A DNA stretch of 64,000 nucleotides. Origin: Streptomyces sp. NBC_01465 (GTDB taxonomy: Bacteria; Actinomycetota; Actinomycetes; Streptomycetales; Streptomycetaceae). A program made the translations under genes and the position numbers. The stretch spans positions 4,960,001-5,024,000 of the forward strand of contig NZ_CP109467.1 in assembly GCF_036227325.1 (NCBI RefSeq). Direction: 5' to 3'. Positions within the stretch are counted from its first letter, which is position 1; each line of letters starts with the position of its first letter. Below the pieces are notes generated by a model. That model worked only from the letters and a program-made list of their open reading frames with translations, made no database searches and was not told the origin of the DNA. Below, in pieces: positions 18,115-26,381 of this stretch.

Positions 18115-18581
18115 GGGCCCTGGTCGTCACCGCCTCCAACCGCGCCTCGGCCGGCGTCTACCCGGACCGCGGCGGCCCCCTGATCGCGGAGGCCCTCACC
18201 TCGCTCGGCTTCGAGGTCGAAGGCCCCCAGATCGTCCCCGACGGCGACCCGGTCGAAGCCGCCCTGCGCGCGGGCGTGGCAGCCGCGTACGACGTGATCC
18301 TGACGACGGGCGGCACGGGCATCTCGCCCACCGACGCGACCCCCGAGGCCACGGCGAAGGTCCTCGACTACGAGATCCCGGGCATCCCCCAGGCGATCCG
18401 CGCCGAAGGCCTCGCCAAGGTCCCGACCGCCGCGCTCTCCCGGGGCCTGGCGGGCGTGGCCGGACGCACCCTGATCGTGAACCTGCCGGGCTCGACCGGC
18501 GGCGTACGCGACGGACTGGCCGTCCTGGAACGGCTGTTGGTGCACGCCGTCGACCAGATCCACGGCGGCGACCACCGATGA
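18111..18581 (+). CDS. mogA: MogA/MoaB family molybdenum cofactor protein
   Basis: The protein has 156 residues and overlaps moaC by 4 bases. The MoCF-domain signature [17 protein letters not shown] and NLPGSTGG are visible. It adenylylates molybdopterin before metal insertion by MoeA-type proteins such as the adjacent Glp. The ATG is shared with the moaC stop, showing translational coupling. It is a single-domain protein of normal length. Confidence 0.93.
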   Translation: MRALVVTASNRASAGVYPDRGGPLIAEALTSLGFEVEGPQIVPDGDPVEAALRAGVAAAYDVILTTGGTGISPTDATPEATAKVLDYEIPGIPQAIRAEGLAKVPTAALSRGLAGVAGRTLIVNLPGSTGGVRDGLAVLERLLVHAVDQIHGGDHR

Positions 18582-19207
18582 GACCGGTCTGGCCCGTGGA
18601 GCTCGCGGACGGAGACGTCGTCCTCCGCCCGATAAAGGTGCGCGACCAGAAGCCCTGGCGCGAGGTCAACCGCCGCAACCGCGACTGGCTGCGCCCCTGG
18701 GAGGCCACCATCCCGCCGCCCGGCCCCGGCGGCCCCCTCGCGCAGAGACCCACGTACCGCCAGATGGTCCGCCATCTGCGCGCGGAGGCGAACGCGGGCC
18801 GGATGCTGCCCTTCGTCATCGAGTACCAGGGCCGTCTGGTGGGCCAGTTGACGGTCGCGGGCATCACCTGGGGCTCGATGTGCTCGGGTCACGTGGGCTA
18901 CTGGGTCGACCAGGAGGTGGCCGGACGCGGTGTCATGCCGACGGCGGTCGCCCTCGCCGTGGACCACTGCTTCCGTACGGTCGGGATGCACCGCATGGAA
19001 GTCTGCATTCGCCCCGAGAACGGTCCGAGCCGTCGCGTCGTGGAGAAACTCGGTTTTCGCGAAGAGGGATTGCGACCCCGCTATCTGCACATCGACGGCG
19101 CCTGGCGCGACCATCTCGTCTTCGCCCTCACGGCTGAAGAGGTGCCCGAGGGCCTGCTGAACCGCTGGCGCAGAGCTCACCCGGGAACTCCCCACAAATC
19201 AAATTAA
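18578..19207 (+). CDS. RimJ/RimL-type GNAT N-acetyltransferase
   Basis: The protein has 209 residues and overlaps mogA by 4 bases. The GNAT acetyl-CoA site is seen as WVDQEVAGRGVMPTAVALAVD, with the family-typical GMHRMEVCIRPENGPSRRVVEKLGF and a C-terminal WRDHLVFAL segment. RimJ-like enzymes acetylate N-termini of ribosomal or other proteins; the target here is unknown. The gene sits between the molybdenum cofactor genes and glpR, an order I recall as conserved in streptomycetes, so it may be co-transcribed with both. Confidence 0.9.
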   Translation: MRPVWPVELADGDVVLRPIKVRDQKPWREVNRRNRDWLRPWEATIPPPGPGGPLAQRPTYRQMVRHLRAEANAGRMLPFVIEYQGRLVGQLTVAGITWGSMCSGHVGYWVDQEVAGRGVMPTAVALAVDHCFRTVGMHRMEVCIRPENGPSRRVVEKLGFREEGLRPRYLHIDGAWRDHLVFALTAEEVPEGLLNRWRRAHPGTPHKSN

Positions 19208-19374
19208 TGTTCGAATTTGATCGGTGGAGGATCGTTACTTGACCGTGAACACGCCCACTTTCGGCCCCTGTTGATCCGCACCATCACAAAAAATGTTCGA
19301 GATATCAGCTGGATCGTGCGACACACCGGCCCAATTGGCGGATCCGCCCGCGAAGTCCCCTCTACGGTAAGGGG

Positions 19375-20364
19375 GTGAGCAGCAGCGGCCTCATCTACGC
19401 AGTCATTGTCGGGGCCTGGGCCGCCTACTTGGTGCCGATGTGGCTCCGCAGGCAGGACGAGCTGAACGAGGCCCGTCCGACGGAACGCTTCTCCACCGCC
19501 ATCCGGCTGCTGTCCGGGCGTGCGGGGATGGAGCGCCGGTACGCCAAGGAGCTGCAGGACCGCACTGCCGGTGAGGCCGAACCCGACGAAGCAGCACCGG
19601 ACGCCGCGACGGACCCCGAGAGTTCCGTCGACGTCCGGTCCTTTGCCGCGCCTCCGGCCGAGAAGCAGAAGCAGCGGCAGCGCAAGGAGCCCCGCCCCGC
19701 CCCGCACCAGACCTCCGGATCGGCCGCCGAGCGCGCCCGCCGCACCAAGGCGCTCGCCCGCCGCCGCCGCACCACGGTCCTGCTCTTCGCGGCCTTCTCG
19801 CTGGGCGCGATCGTCGCCGCGGTCGGCGGCCTGCGCTTCCTGTGGGCGCCGGGCATCCCCGCCGCCCTGCTCAGTACGTACATCGTGCATCTGCGCACCC
19901 AGGAGCGGCGCCGCTTCGCCTTCACCATGGACCGCCGCAGGGCCGAGGCCGCCGCCCAGCGCCTGCGCGAGAGCCGCCGCCCGCAGCCCCGCGCCGAGGA
20001 GCCCCAGCCCGAACCGGCCCCCAGCGTCTCGCCGCAGGAGGCCGGCCGCCGGGCCCTGGTCGAGCAGACCGACCACGCGGAGTGGGTCGACCAGCAGCGC
20101 GAACGCGGCCGCGCGCCGCAGGGCGACAGCTGGGAGCCGGTCCCGGTCCCACTGCCGACGTACGTCACGGCCCCGGTCGCCCCCCGCGCCCCCGGCAACG
20201 CCGAACTCGCGGCCCCCGACACCTGGAGCGCGTCCCGTTCCTCCAGCTCGGACCCCGACCCGGCCCCCCGCCAGCGCACCGCGCGCCGCGCCCGCGAGCG
20301 CGGCCGCACCCCGCTCTTCGACCAGTACGAGGACGGCGAGCGCCCGCGCGCCGCCAACGAGTGA
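19375..20364 (+). CDS. glpR: Glp receptor GlpR / cell division protein SepX
   Basis: The protein has 329 residues from GTG 19375. A first membrane helix is at about residues 5-24, followed by a charged, Pro/Ala-rich cytoplasmic stretch, two closely spaced helices at about 134-171 and a long Arg/Pro-rich disordered tail ending in RPRAANE. This architecture and the place downstream of galU-glp-moaC fit the membrane receptor GlpR of Corynebacterium and SepX of Streptomyces, which acts in septation and sporulation. The 167-bp gap upstream is enough for its own promoter; GACAC in it could be a WhiA half-motif, which is weak evidence. Confidence 0.85.
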   Translation: MSSSGLIYAVIVGAWAAYLVPMWLRRQDELNEARPTERFSTAIRLLSGRAGMERRYAKELQDRTAGEAEPDEAAPDAATDPESSVDVRSFAAPPAEKQKQRQRKEPRPAPHQTSGSAAERARRTKALARRRRTTVLLFAAFSLGAIVAAVGGLRFLWAPGIPAALLSTYIVHLRTQERRRFAFTMDRRRAEAAAQRLRESRRPQPRAEEPQPEPAPSVSPQEAGRRALVEQTDHAEWVDQQRERGRAPQGDSWEPVPVPLPTYVTAPVAPRAPGNAELAAPDTWSASRSSSSDPDPAPRQRTARRARERGRTPLFDQYEDGERPRAANE

Positions 20365-20404
20365 GCCCGCTCGCGACCTCTGCTGTGACCAGCGGAGGAA
20401 CCGA

Positions 20405-20435
20405 TTTCCAAGCACCCCGATCGGGGTGCTAGAGT
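20405..20435 (+). promoter_or_regulatory. Promoter region of tRNA-Ala with an internal 20-bp palindrome
   Basis: A possible -35 (TTTCCA, 20405-20410) and a -10-like TAGAGT (20430-20435) flank a perfect 20-bp palindrome at 20411-20430. The tRNA begins 15 bases after the -10. The promoter assignment is by position only. Confidence 0.45.
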
Positions 20436-20449
20436 TTCACTCGTTGCAA

Positions 20450-20523
20450 GGGCCTGTGGCGCAGTCTGGTAGCGCACCTCGTTCGCATCGAGGGGGTCTG
20501 GGGTTCAAATCCCCACAGGTCCA
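20450..20523 (+). tRNA. tRNA-Ala (anticodon CGC)
   Basis: The cloverleaf folds fully: acceptor GGGCCTG/CAGGTCC with one G-T pair, D stem GCGC/GCGC, anticodon stem CCTCG/CGAGG with loop TTCGCAT, five-base variable loop, and T stem TGGGG/CCCCA with TTCAAAT. The anticodon CGC reads GCG alanine codons, which are abundant in this genome. The discriminator is A and the genome has ACCG, not ACCA, so CCA is added after transcription. Confidence 0.96.
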
Positions 20524-20531
20524 CCGCAGCT

Positions 20532-20565
20532 GAGAGCCCCGCCGGATTCGTCCGGCGGGGCTCTC
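20532..20565. terminator. Bidirectional terminator between tRNA-Ala and the GNAT gene
   Basis: A perfect 15-bp stem (20532-20546 with 20551-20565) with a TTCG tetraloop, followed on the plus strand by GTCTTGTTCC. It sits between the tRNA and the convergent GNAT gene and can serve both. Confidence 0.88.
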
Positions 20566-20576
20566 GTCTTGTTCCG

Positions 20577-21062
20577 TCACGGGTTCAGCGGCTTCGCGAA
20601 GCAGCGGCTGCTCGGGTAGTCGCGGTAGTAGCCGAACTTCTCCGTGCAGAGTTCGTAGCCGCTCGACAGGTAGAGGGCGATCGCCTCGGGCTGCTGGTCT
20701 CCCGTTTCCAGGACCATGCGGGTGCGGCCGGCTTCGCGGGCGCTCTCCTCCAGGGCGGCGAGGATGCGGCGGGCGATGCCCAGGCCTCGGGCCTCGGGGA
20801 TCACGTACATGCGCTTCAGTTCGGCGTCGCCGTCCGCGTAGTTCTCCTCGTTCTTCTCGTGCGCGCGCCAGCCGCCGGTGGCCACGGGGCGGTCTTCGGT
20901 GTCGTAGGCGAGGAGATAGAGGCCCTGTGGCGGGTCGAACATCGTGGCATTGAGATCGGTCTGGTCTCCGCCGTCGCCGTAGCGTTCTATGTATTCGAGC
21001 TGGACCTGGTCGTTCAGTTTTACGGCGTCGGGGTGGTCGTAACGGACCGGTCGGATATTCAT
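20577..21062 (-). CDS. GNAT family N-acetyltransferase
   Basis: The protein has 161 residues from ATG 21062. The GNAT core is present: VATGGWR, ELKRMYVIPEARGLGIARRIL (acetyl-CoA loop) and the Y-containing C-terminal ALYLSSGYELC. The substrate is unknown. It is divergent from the exonuclease III gene with a 50-bp gap. Confidence 0.88.
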   Translation of the reverse strand: MNIRPVRYDHPDAVKLNDQVQLEYIERYGDGGDQTDLNATMFDPPQGLYLLAYDTEDRPVATGGWRAHEKNEENYADGDAELKRMYVIPEARGLGIARRILAALEESAREAGRTRMVLETGDQQPEAIALYLSSGYELCTEKFGYYRDYPSSRCFAKPLNP

Positions 21063-21112
21063 GCGTGAAAGCGTACATGTATGCGTCGGGGTGTCGTCGG
21101 TATTGTGCCGGA

Positions 21113-21910
21113 ATGCTGACTGTGACCACTGTGAACGTCAATGGGATCCGCGCCGCCGCGAAAAAGGGATTCGTGGAGTGGCTGGGGGAGACCGCCGCCG
21201 ATGTGATCTGCCTGCAGGAGGTGCGGGCCGAGCCGGAGCAGATTCCGGAGCACGTGCGCGAGCCCGAGGGGTGGCACACCGTGCATGCGCCGGCCGCCGC
21301 CAAGGGGCGGGCCGGGGTCTCGCTCTATACGCGCCGGGAGCCGACGCGGGTGCAGGTCGGGTTCGGCAGCGCGGAGTTCGACGGGAGCGGGCGGTACGTC
21401 GAGATCGATCTGCCGGGGGTGACCGTCGCGAGCCTGTATCTGCCCTCGGGGGAGGTCGGGACCGAGCGGCAGGACGAGAAGATCCGGTTCATGGGGGAGT
21501 TTCTCGTGTATCTGGCCGGGCTCAGGGAGCGGGCCGCCGCCGGGGGGCGGGAAGTCGTGGTGTGCGGGGACTGGAACATCGCGCACCAGGAAGCCGACTT
21601 GAAGAACTGGCGGGGGAACCGGAAGAGCTCCGGGTTCCTGCCCGAGGAGCGGGAGTGGCTCACCCAGGTCTTCGGGGAGACCGGGTACGTGGACGTGGTG
21701 CGGGGACTCCACCCGGATGTCGAGGGGCCCTACTCGTGGTGGTCCTACCGGGGGCGCGCCTTCGACAACGACACAGGTTGGCGGATCGACTATCAGGTCG
21801 CTACGGCTGGGCTGGCGAAGGTGGCCGTGAAGGCCTGGGTCGAGCGGGCCGCGACTCATGGCGAGCGGTGGAGTGATCATGCTCCGGTGACTGTTGCGTA
21901 CGAGCTGTAG
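21113..21910 (+). CDS. xth: Exodeoxyribonuclease III (AP endonuclease family)
   Basis: The protein has 265 residues from ATG 21113; an in-frame extension would start at 21065 but overlaps the promoter area. The EEP fold residues are seen: TVNVNGIRAA, ICLQEVRAE (metal-binding Glu), VVVCGDWNIAHQ (Asp and Asn), WWSYRGRAFDNDTGWRIDY and WSDHAPV (catalytic Asp-His). It removes 3' blocks and cuts at abasic sites in base excision repair. Third-position GC is lower here (GGGG-rich codons) than in neighbouring genes. Confidence 0.93.
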   Translation: MLTVTTVNVNGIRAAAKKGFVEWLGETAADVICLQEVRAEPEQIPEHVREPEGWHTVHAPAAAKGRAGVSLYTRREPTRVQVGFGSAEFDGSGRYVEIDLPGVTVASLYLPSGEVGTERQDEKIRFMGEFLVYLAGLRERAAAGGREVVVCGDWNIAHQEADLKNWRGNRKSSGFLPEEREWLTQVFGETGYVDVVRGLHPDVEGPYSWWSYRGRAFDNDTGWRIDYQVATAGLAKVAVKAWVERAATHGERWSDHAPVTVAYEL

Positions 21911-21913
21911 GGG

Positions 21914-22576
21914 TCAGGGCTTCGGGGTCTCGCGCAGGCGGCGGTCCAGGGCCATCGAGAGCTCCGCTTCCACCACGCTCTTCGCCAGGGGGCGGAAGCG
22001 GTCCATCGTTTCTCCCCCGGCGCCTTCCAGGTGCGTGCGCATCATGACGAGGAAGAGGTCGGCCAGGGCGTCCGCGTGCTCGCGGACCCTGCGGGCCGAG
22101 GAGAGGACCGCGGCGAGGGGGACGCCCTCGCGGACCAGGGCCGCCGAGACGTCCAGGAGGCGGCGGCTGACGTGGACGATCTCGCCGCCGTCCGTGGCGA
22201 GATAGCCGAGGTCCAGGGCGGCGGCGAGGTTCTCGCCGGTGGCCTCGCCACCGAAGTAGTCCGCCAGGTCCTCGGGGGTGAGGCGGACCGGTTCCTCGTC
22301 GGTGGGCTGCTGGTCGATCCCCAGGACCTGGCCGACGTCCCGGCCCGACTCGAAGGCCTCGGCGAGGTCCGCGATGCCGTTGAGGGTGTGGCCGCGCTCC
22401 AGGAGGGCGGCGATGGTGCGCAGCCTGGACAGGTGCTCGTCGTCGTACCAGGCGATACGGCCCTCGCGGCGGGGCGGCGGGATGAGCTTGCGCTCGCGGT
22501 AGAAACGGAGGGTGCGCACGGTGATGCCGGCCTCCTTGGCCAGTTCTTCCATGCGGTACTCGCGCTTCTCGGGCAT
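21914..22576 (-). CDS. MerR family transcriptional regulator
   Basis: The protein has 220 residues. The N-terminal winged helix is typical (YRMEELAKEAGITVRTLRFYRERKLIPPPRREGRIAWYDDEHL), followed by RLRTIAALLERGHTLNGIADL. The C-terminal 130 residues are a helical effector region without cysteines, so it is probably not a metal sensor. It is divergent from the Baeyer-Villiger monooxygenase operon across a 131-bp gap and is the likely regulator of it; this is inferred from position. Confidence 0.9.
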   Translation of the reverse strand: MPEKREYRMEELAKEAGITVRTLRFYRERKLIPPPRREGRIAWYDDEHLSRLRTIAALLERGHTLNGIADLAEAFESGRDVGQVLGIDQQPTDEEPVRLTPEDLADYFGGEATGENLAAALDLGYLATDGGEIVHVSRRLLDVSAALVREGVPLAAVLSSARRVREHADALADLFLVMMRTHLEGAGGETMDRFRPLAKSVVEAELSMALDRRLRETPKP

Positions 22577-22661
22577 GGCCGCAGCCTATGTCGTACTGGC
22601 GGTAACTTGCTCCCGTCGAACCCCTACCCATGAGTACTGCGCTGCTCTACTCTCCGAATGG

Positions 22662-22679
22662 TGCCAGTGATTGCTGGCA
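22662..22679. promoter_or_regulatory. Candidate operator between the MerR gene and the monooxygenase operon
   Basis: An inverted repeat, TGCCAG-N6-CTGGCA, lies in the divergent gap, about 30 bases before the monooxygenase start. Spaced dyads are usual for MerR proteins, though their arms are usually further apart. Tentative. Confidence 0.4.
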
Positions 22680-22707
22680 GTGTCAGCGGATCTCGGAAGG
22701 CGGCGGG

Positions 22708-24216
22708 ATGGCCCAGCAGGAGCGCGACGAGGGTGAGCACGTACGGGTGGCTGTGGTCGGGTCCGGGTTCGGCGGGCTCGGCGCCGCCGTGCGGCTGCGC
22801 CGCGAGGGGATCACCGACTTCGTCGTCCTGGAGCGGGCCGAGTCGGTCGGCGGGACGTGGCGGGACAACAGCTATCCGGGGTGCGCGTGCGATGTGCCCT
22901 CCCATCTCTACTCGTTCTCGTTCGCCCCCAATCCGGAGTGGCCGCGCACCTTCTCGGGGCAGCCGCACATCAGGGCGTACCTGGAGAGCGTCGCCGACAC
23001 CTTCGGGCTGCGGCCGCACATCCGGCTGAAGCACGAAGTGCTGTCGATGCGGTGGGATTCCGATGAGCTGTGGTGGGTGATCGAGACCTCGCAGGGGACT
23101 CTCCGCGCCGATGTCGTCGTGTCCGCCACCGGGCCGCTCTCCGATCCCAAGATTCCCGAGATTCCGGGGATCGAGGGATTCGAGGGGAAGGTCTTCCACT
23201 CCGCCCAGTGGGACCACGACTACGACCTGACCGGCAAGCGCGTCGCCATGGTCGGCACGGGCGCATCGGCCATCCAGATCGTGCCCGCCATCCAGCCGCA
23301 GGTCGCGAAGATGACGCTCTTCCAGCGCACCGCGCCCTGGGTCATGCCCCGCATGGACCGCAAGATCAGCGGGGCCGAGCGGTGGCTGCACGAGAAGGTG
23401 CCGGCGACCGGTGCGGCGCGGCGCGGATTCCTTTGGGGGATAAGGGAGTTGCAGGTCGGGGCCTTCACCAAGCACCCCGACCGGCTGGGGCTCATCGAGC
23501 GGATCGGGCGGAGCAATATCGCGCGCTCCATCAAGGATCCGGCGCTGCGGGCCAAGCTCACGCCCTCGTACCGCATCGGGTGCAAGCGCATCCTGCTGTC
23601 GAGTACGTACTATCCGGCGATCGCCAAGCCCAATGTCGATGTCGTCGCCTCCGGGCTGAAGGAGATCCGCGGCAATGTCGTGGTCGCCGCCGACGGCAGC
23701 GAGGCCGAGGTCGACGTCATCATCTTCGGCACCGGATTCCATGTGACCGACATGCCCATCGCGGACCGGGTCACGGGCGCCGACGGCATCACGCTCGCCG
23801 AGGCCTGGAAGGACGGGATGGAGGCGCTGCGCGGTGCGACCGCTGCCGGGTTCCCCAACTGGATGACGGTTATTGGCCCCAATACCGGGCTCGGGAACTC
23901 CTCGATGATCCTGATGATCGAGTCCCAGCTCAACTATCTCGCCGACTACATGCGGCAGTTGAACGTCCTCGGCGGGCGCGCCGCGCTCGCCGTGCGGCCC
24001 TCGGCCGTCGGCGCGTGGAACCGGCGCGTGCAGGACCGGATGAAGCGGACCGTGTGGAACACCGGGGGCTGCACCAGCTGGTACCTCGATGCGAACGGTC
24101 GGAACACCACCATCTGGCCCGGTACGACAGGGGAGTTCAGGACTGCCACACGTGAGGTGAACCTCGCGGAGTACGAGGTCGTGCGCGCCTCCGTGCGCGA
24201 GAAGGAGGACGCGTGA
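22708..24216 (+). CDS. Flavin-dependent monooxygenase with Baeyer-Villiger fingerprint
   Basis: The protein has 502 residues from ATG 22708, which has GGAAGG upstream; an ATG 26 codons earlier has no ribosome site. The FAD motif GSGFGG is at 18-23 and a second dinucleotide motif VGTGAS starts at 182. Between them FEGKVFHSAQW (158-168), followed by D, matches the Baeyer-Villiger fingerprint FxGxxxHxxxW(P/D) exactly. It should insert oxygen into a ketone using NADPH and O2, giving an ester or lactone. The next two genes overlap, encoding a hydrolase and an SDR dehydrogenase, which fit the steps after and before. Confidence 0.92.
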   Translation: MAQQERDEGEHVRVAVVGSGFGGLGAAVRLRREGITDFVVLERAESVGGTWRDNSYPGCACDVPSHLYSFSFAPNPEWPRTFSGQPHIRAYLESVADTFGLRPHIRLKHEVLSMRWDSDELWWVIETSQGTLRADVVVSATGPLSDPKIPEIPGIEGFEGKVFHSAQWDHDYDLTGKRVAMVGTGASAIQIVPAIQPQVAKMTLFQRTAPWVMPRMDRKISGAERWLHEKVPATGAARRGFLWGIRELQVGAFTKHPDRLGLIERIGRSNIARSIKDPALRAKLTPSYRIGCKRILLSSTYYPAIAKPNVDVVASGLKEIRGNVVVAADGSEAEVDVIIFGTGFHVTDMPIADRVTGADGITLAEAWKDGMEALRGATAAGFPNWMTVIGPNTGLGNSSMILMIESQLNYLADYMRQLNVLGGRAALAVRPSAVGAWNRRVQDRMKRTVWNTGGCTSWYLDANGRNTTIWPGTTGEFRTATREVNLAEYEVVRASVREKEDA

Positions 24217-25094
24217 AAACGCAGGAGGTCATATCCGCCGACGGGTCGCGGATCCATGTCGAGGTGTACGGGGACGACGGTGCGCCCGCGGTGGTGCTGG
24301 CGCACGGCTGGACCTGCTCGACCGAATTCTGGAACGCGCAGATACGGGACCTGGGCGGCAGTCATCGGGTGATCGTCTACGACCAGCGCGGGCACGGGAG
24401 TTCGCCTGCCGCCGGGCCCGGCGGGTACTCGACGGATGCGCTGGCCGACGATCTGGAGGCCGTGCTCAAGGCCACGCTCGCGCCCGGTGAGCGTGCCGTG
24501 CTCGGCGGGCACTCCATGGGCGGGATGACCATGATGGCGGCCTCGCGCAGGCCCGGGTTCCGGGAGCACGCGGCGGCGGTGCTGCTGTGCAGCACGGGCT
24601 CATCGCAGCTCGTCGAGGAGTCGCTTGTCCTGCCGATGCGGGCCGGGCGGCTGCGGACGCGGCTGACGCGGGCCGTGCTCGGGGCGCGGGCCCCGCTCGG
24701 GCCCGTGACGCCGCTGTCGAAGCGGATCCTGCGGTACGGGACCATGGGGCCCGCCTCCGCCCCGGCGAAGGTCGCGGAGTGCGCGCGGATCGTGCACGCC
24801 TGTCCGCGGGCGTCCCGGGTGGCCTGGTCGAAGGTGCTGGCCGAGCTCGAACTCGACACAGGTGTACGGGAGTTGACCGTACCGACCGCGGTGATCGCGG
24901 GAACGGCCGACCGGCTGACGCCGATCGTGCACGCGCGGCGGATCGCGGAAGCGCTGCCGCAGTCGCTGGGGCTCGTCGAGCTGGTCGGGATGGGGCACAT
25001 GACGCCCGTCGAGGCTCCCGAAGTGGTGAGCTCGCGGCTGCGTGAGCTGGTGGATGCGTATGTACGGGTGGACATCGAGGAGGAGGCCGTATGA
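24213..25094 (+). CDS. Alpha/beta hydrolase (likely ester hydrolase)
   Basis: The protein has 293 residues from GTG 24213, overlapping the monooxygenase stop. The nucleophile elbow is GHSMGG with Ser101; LAHGWTCSTEFW forms the oxyanion loop; GTADRLTP gives the acid and GHMTPVEAP the catalytic His. The cap is helical. Placed between a Baeyer-Villiger enzyme and an SDR, it probably hydrolyses the ester formed from a ketone. The gene pair resembles mymA-lipR of Mycobacterium tuberculosis. Confidence 0.9.
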   Translation: MKTQEVISADGSRIHVEVYGDDGAPAVVLAHGWTCSTEFWNAQIRDLGGSHRVIVYDQRGHGSSPAAGPGGYSTDALADDLEAVLKATLAPGERAVLGGHSMGGMTMMAASRRPGFREHAAAVLLCSTGSSQLVEESLVLPMRAGRLRTRLTRAVLGARAPLGPVTPLSKRILRYGTMGPASAPAKVAECARIVHACPRASRVAWSKVLAELELDTGVRELTVPTAVIAGTADRLTPIVHARRIAEALPQSLGLVELVGMGHMTPVEAPEVVSSRLRELVDAYVRVDIEEEAV

Positions 25095-25993
25095 GCAGGC
25101 ACAGTCTTGAGGGACAGGTCGCGGTCGTCACGGGCGCGGCCCGGGGCGTCGGCGAGCTGCTGGCGCGCAAGCTCTCCGCGCGCGGCGCGATGGTGGCGCT
25201 GGTCGGCCTGGAGCCCGAGGAGCTGAAGGCGGTCTCGGGGCGGCTGCACACCGAGAGCGACTGGTGGCACGCCGATGTGACCGACCACGAGGCGATGGCA
25301 CGGGTCGCGCAGGAGGTGAAGGAACGATTCGGGAAGGTCGACATCGTCGTCGCCAACGCGGGGGTCGCGTCGGGCGGGCCGTTCGTGGACTCGGACCCGG
25401 TGGCGTGGCGGCGGGTCATAGAGGTCAACCTGATAGGCGGCGCGGTGACGGGGCGGGCCTTCCTGCCCGTACTGATGGAGAGCCGCGGCTACTTCCTGCA
25501 GATCGCTTCGCTGGCCGCGATCACGCCGGCGCCGATGATGACCGCGTACTGCGCGTCCAAGTCCGGTGTCGAGGCGTTCGCGCACTCGCTGCGCGCCGAG
25601 GTCGGGTACAAGGGGGTGCGGGTCGGCGTCGGGTACTTGTCGTGGACCGATACGGACATGGTGCGCGGGGCCGATCAGGACGATGTGATGCGGGAGTTGA
25701 GGGAGCGGCTGCCGTGGCCGTCGAACCGTACGTATCCGCTGGGGCCGGCTGTGGACCGGATCGTGGCCGGTATTGAGCGGCGGTCCTCGCATGTGTACGC
25801 GCAGTGGTGGCTGCGGGGCATGCAGTCCGTACGCGGATACCTGCCGTCGCTGATCGGGGCGGTCGGGCAGCGCGAGATGCGGCGCTTCGAACCGCGGCTC
25901 GGCGGGGTCGGCAAAGGGCTCGTCGGCGCAGGTGGGGCCGCTGATGAGAAGGCCCGTGGGGCCGGTGTCGTAGGGGCGGACACGGAGCGTTAA
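25091..25993 (+). CDS. Short-chain dehydrogenase/reductase
   Basis: The protein has 300 residues and overlaps the hydrolase gene by 4 bases. The cofactor motif TGAARGVG, NAG (NAGVAS), the catalytic Ser region QIASLAAITP and Y153-x3-K157 are all present. The C-terminus is extended by about 50 residues beyond the classical fold, ending in a Gly/Ala-rich stretch. It is likely to oxidise an alcohol to the ketone used by the monooxygenase. The gene order monooxygenase-lipase-SDR matches mymA-lipR-sadH. Confidence 0.9.
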   Translation: MSRHSLEGQVAVVTGAARGVGELLARKLSARGAMVALVGLEPEELKAVSGRLHTESDWWHADVTDHEAMARVAQEVKERFGKVDIVVANAGVASGGPFVDSDPVAWRRVIEVNLIGGAVTGRAFLPVLMESRGYFLQIASLAAITPAPMMTAYCASKSGVEAFAHSLRAEVGYKGVRVGVGYLSWTDTDMVRGADQDDVMRELRERLPWPSNRTYPLGPAVDRIVAGIERRSSHVYAQWWLRGMQSVRGYLPSLIGAVGQREMRRFEPRLGGVGKGLVGAGGAADEKARGAGVVGADTER

Positions 25994-26094
25994 AGATCGA
26001 AATGCGCGGATCGTCCTGGCGTGTGAGTCTGGTGGAAGCCCAGGGGGCGCCTCGTTGCCCCCGACCCCATCACACCCCACTAGGAGTGAACCTC

Positions 26095-26280
26095 ATGGGC
26101 ATCATGGACCAGTTCAAGGACAAGGCCAACGAGCTCGCCGACCAGGCGAAGTCTGCAGCGAGCGGCGCCAAGGACGAGGCTTCGGAACGGGCCTCGCAGG
26201 CGCAGGACGCCGGCCAGGAGCAGCTCCAGGACCAGGCCGAGTCTGCGAAGGACGAGGCCCAGGACCGCTTCGAGTCCTGA
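26095..26280 (+). CDS. Small amphipathic helical protein (CsbD/antitoxin-like)
   Basis: The protein has 61 residues from ATG 26095 with AGGAG 8 bases upstream. It is made of repeated charged and Ala/Gln steps (KDKANELADQAKSAASGAKD), with no hydrophobic core, and predicts as one long amphipathic helix. Such short proteins are abundant in streptomycetes and are called CsbD-like, LEA-like or Rv0909-type antitoxins; no toxin gene is adjacent. A role in stress is a guess. Confidence 0.75.
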   Translation: MGIMDQFKDKANELADQAKSAASGAKDEASERASQAQDAGQEQLQDQAESAKDEAQDRFES

Positions 26281-26316
26281 ATTGAGGTGACGCGCGCACA
26301 CCGGCACACTGCGCGT

Positions 26317-26352
26317 GGGGCGCACCTTCCGCTTCGGCGGGGGGTGCGCCCC
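26317..26352 (+). terminator. Terminator-like hairpin after the small helical protein gene
   Basis: A perfect 10-bp stem (26317-26326 with 26343-26352) and a 16-base loop are followed by TCCTCGTTTG. It lies 37 bases after the stop, between convergent genes. Confidence 0.7.
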
Positions 26353-26381
26353 TCCTCGTTTGTGCGGGCGGGGGCGGGCGG

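Noticed and set aside
19207..19300. Two ATGTTCGA sequences as a possible LexA (SOS) box
   Set aside because: Both are direct half-sites about 85 bp apart and lack the paired arm TCGAAC at proper spacing.
19204..20477. Minus-strand frames opposite glpR
   Set aside because: The plus-strand protein fits GlpR/SepX; the antisense frames read as Arg/Ser/Gly-rich noise.
20437..21303. Open frame spanning tRNA-Ala and the GNAT gene in another frame
   Set aside because: It crosses a tRNA and a terminator; its 3' part is a frame shadow of the GNAT gene.
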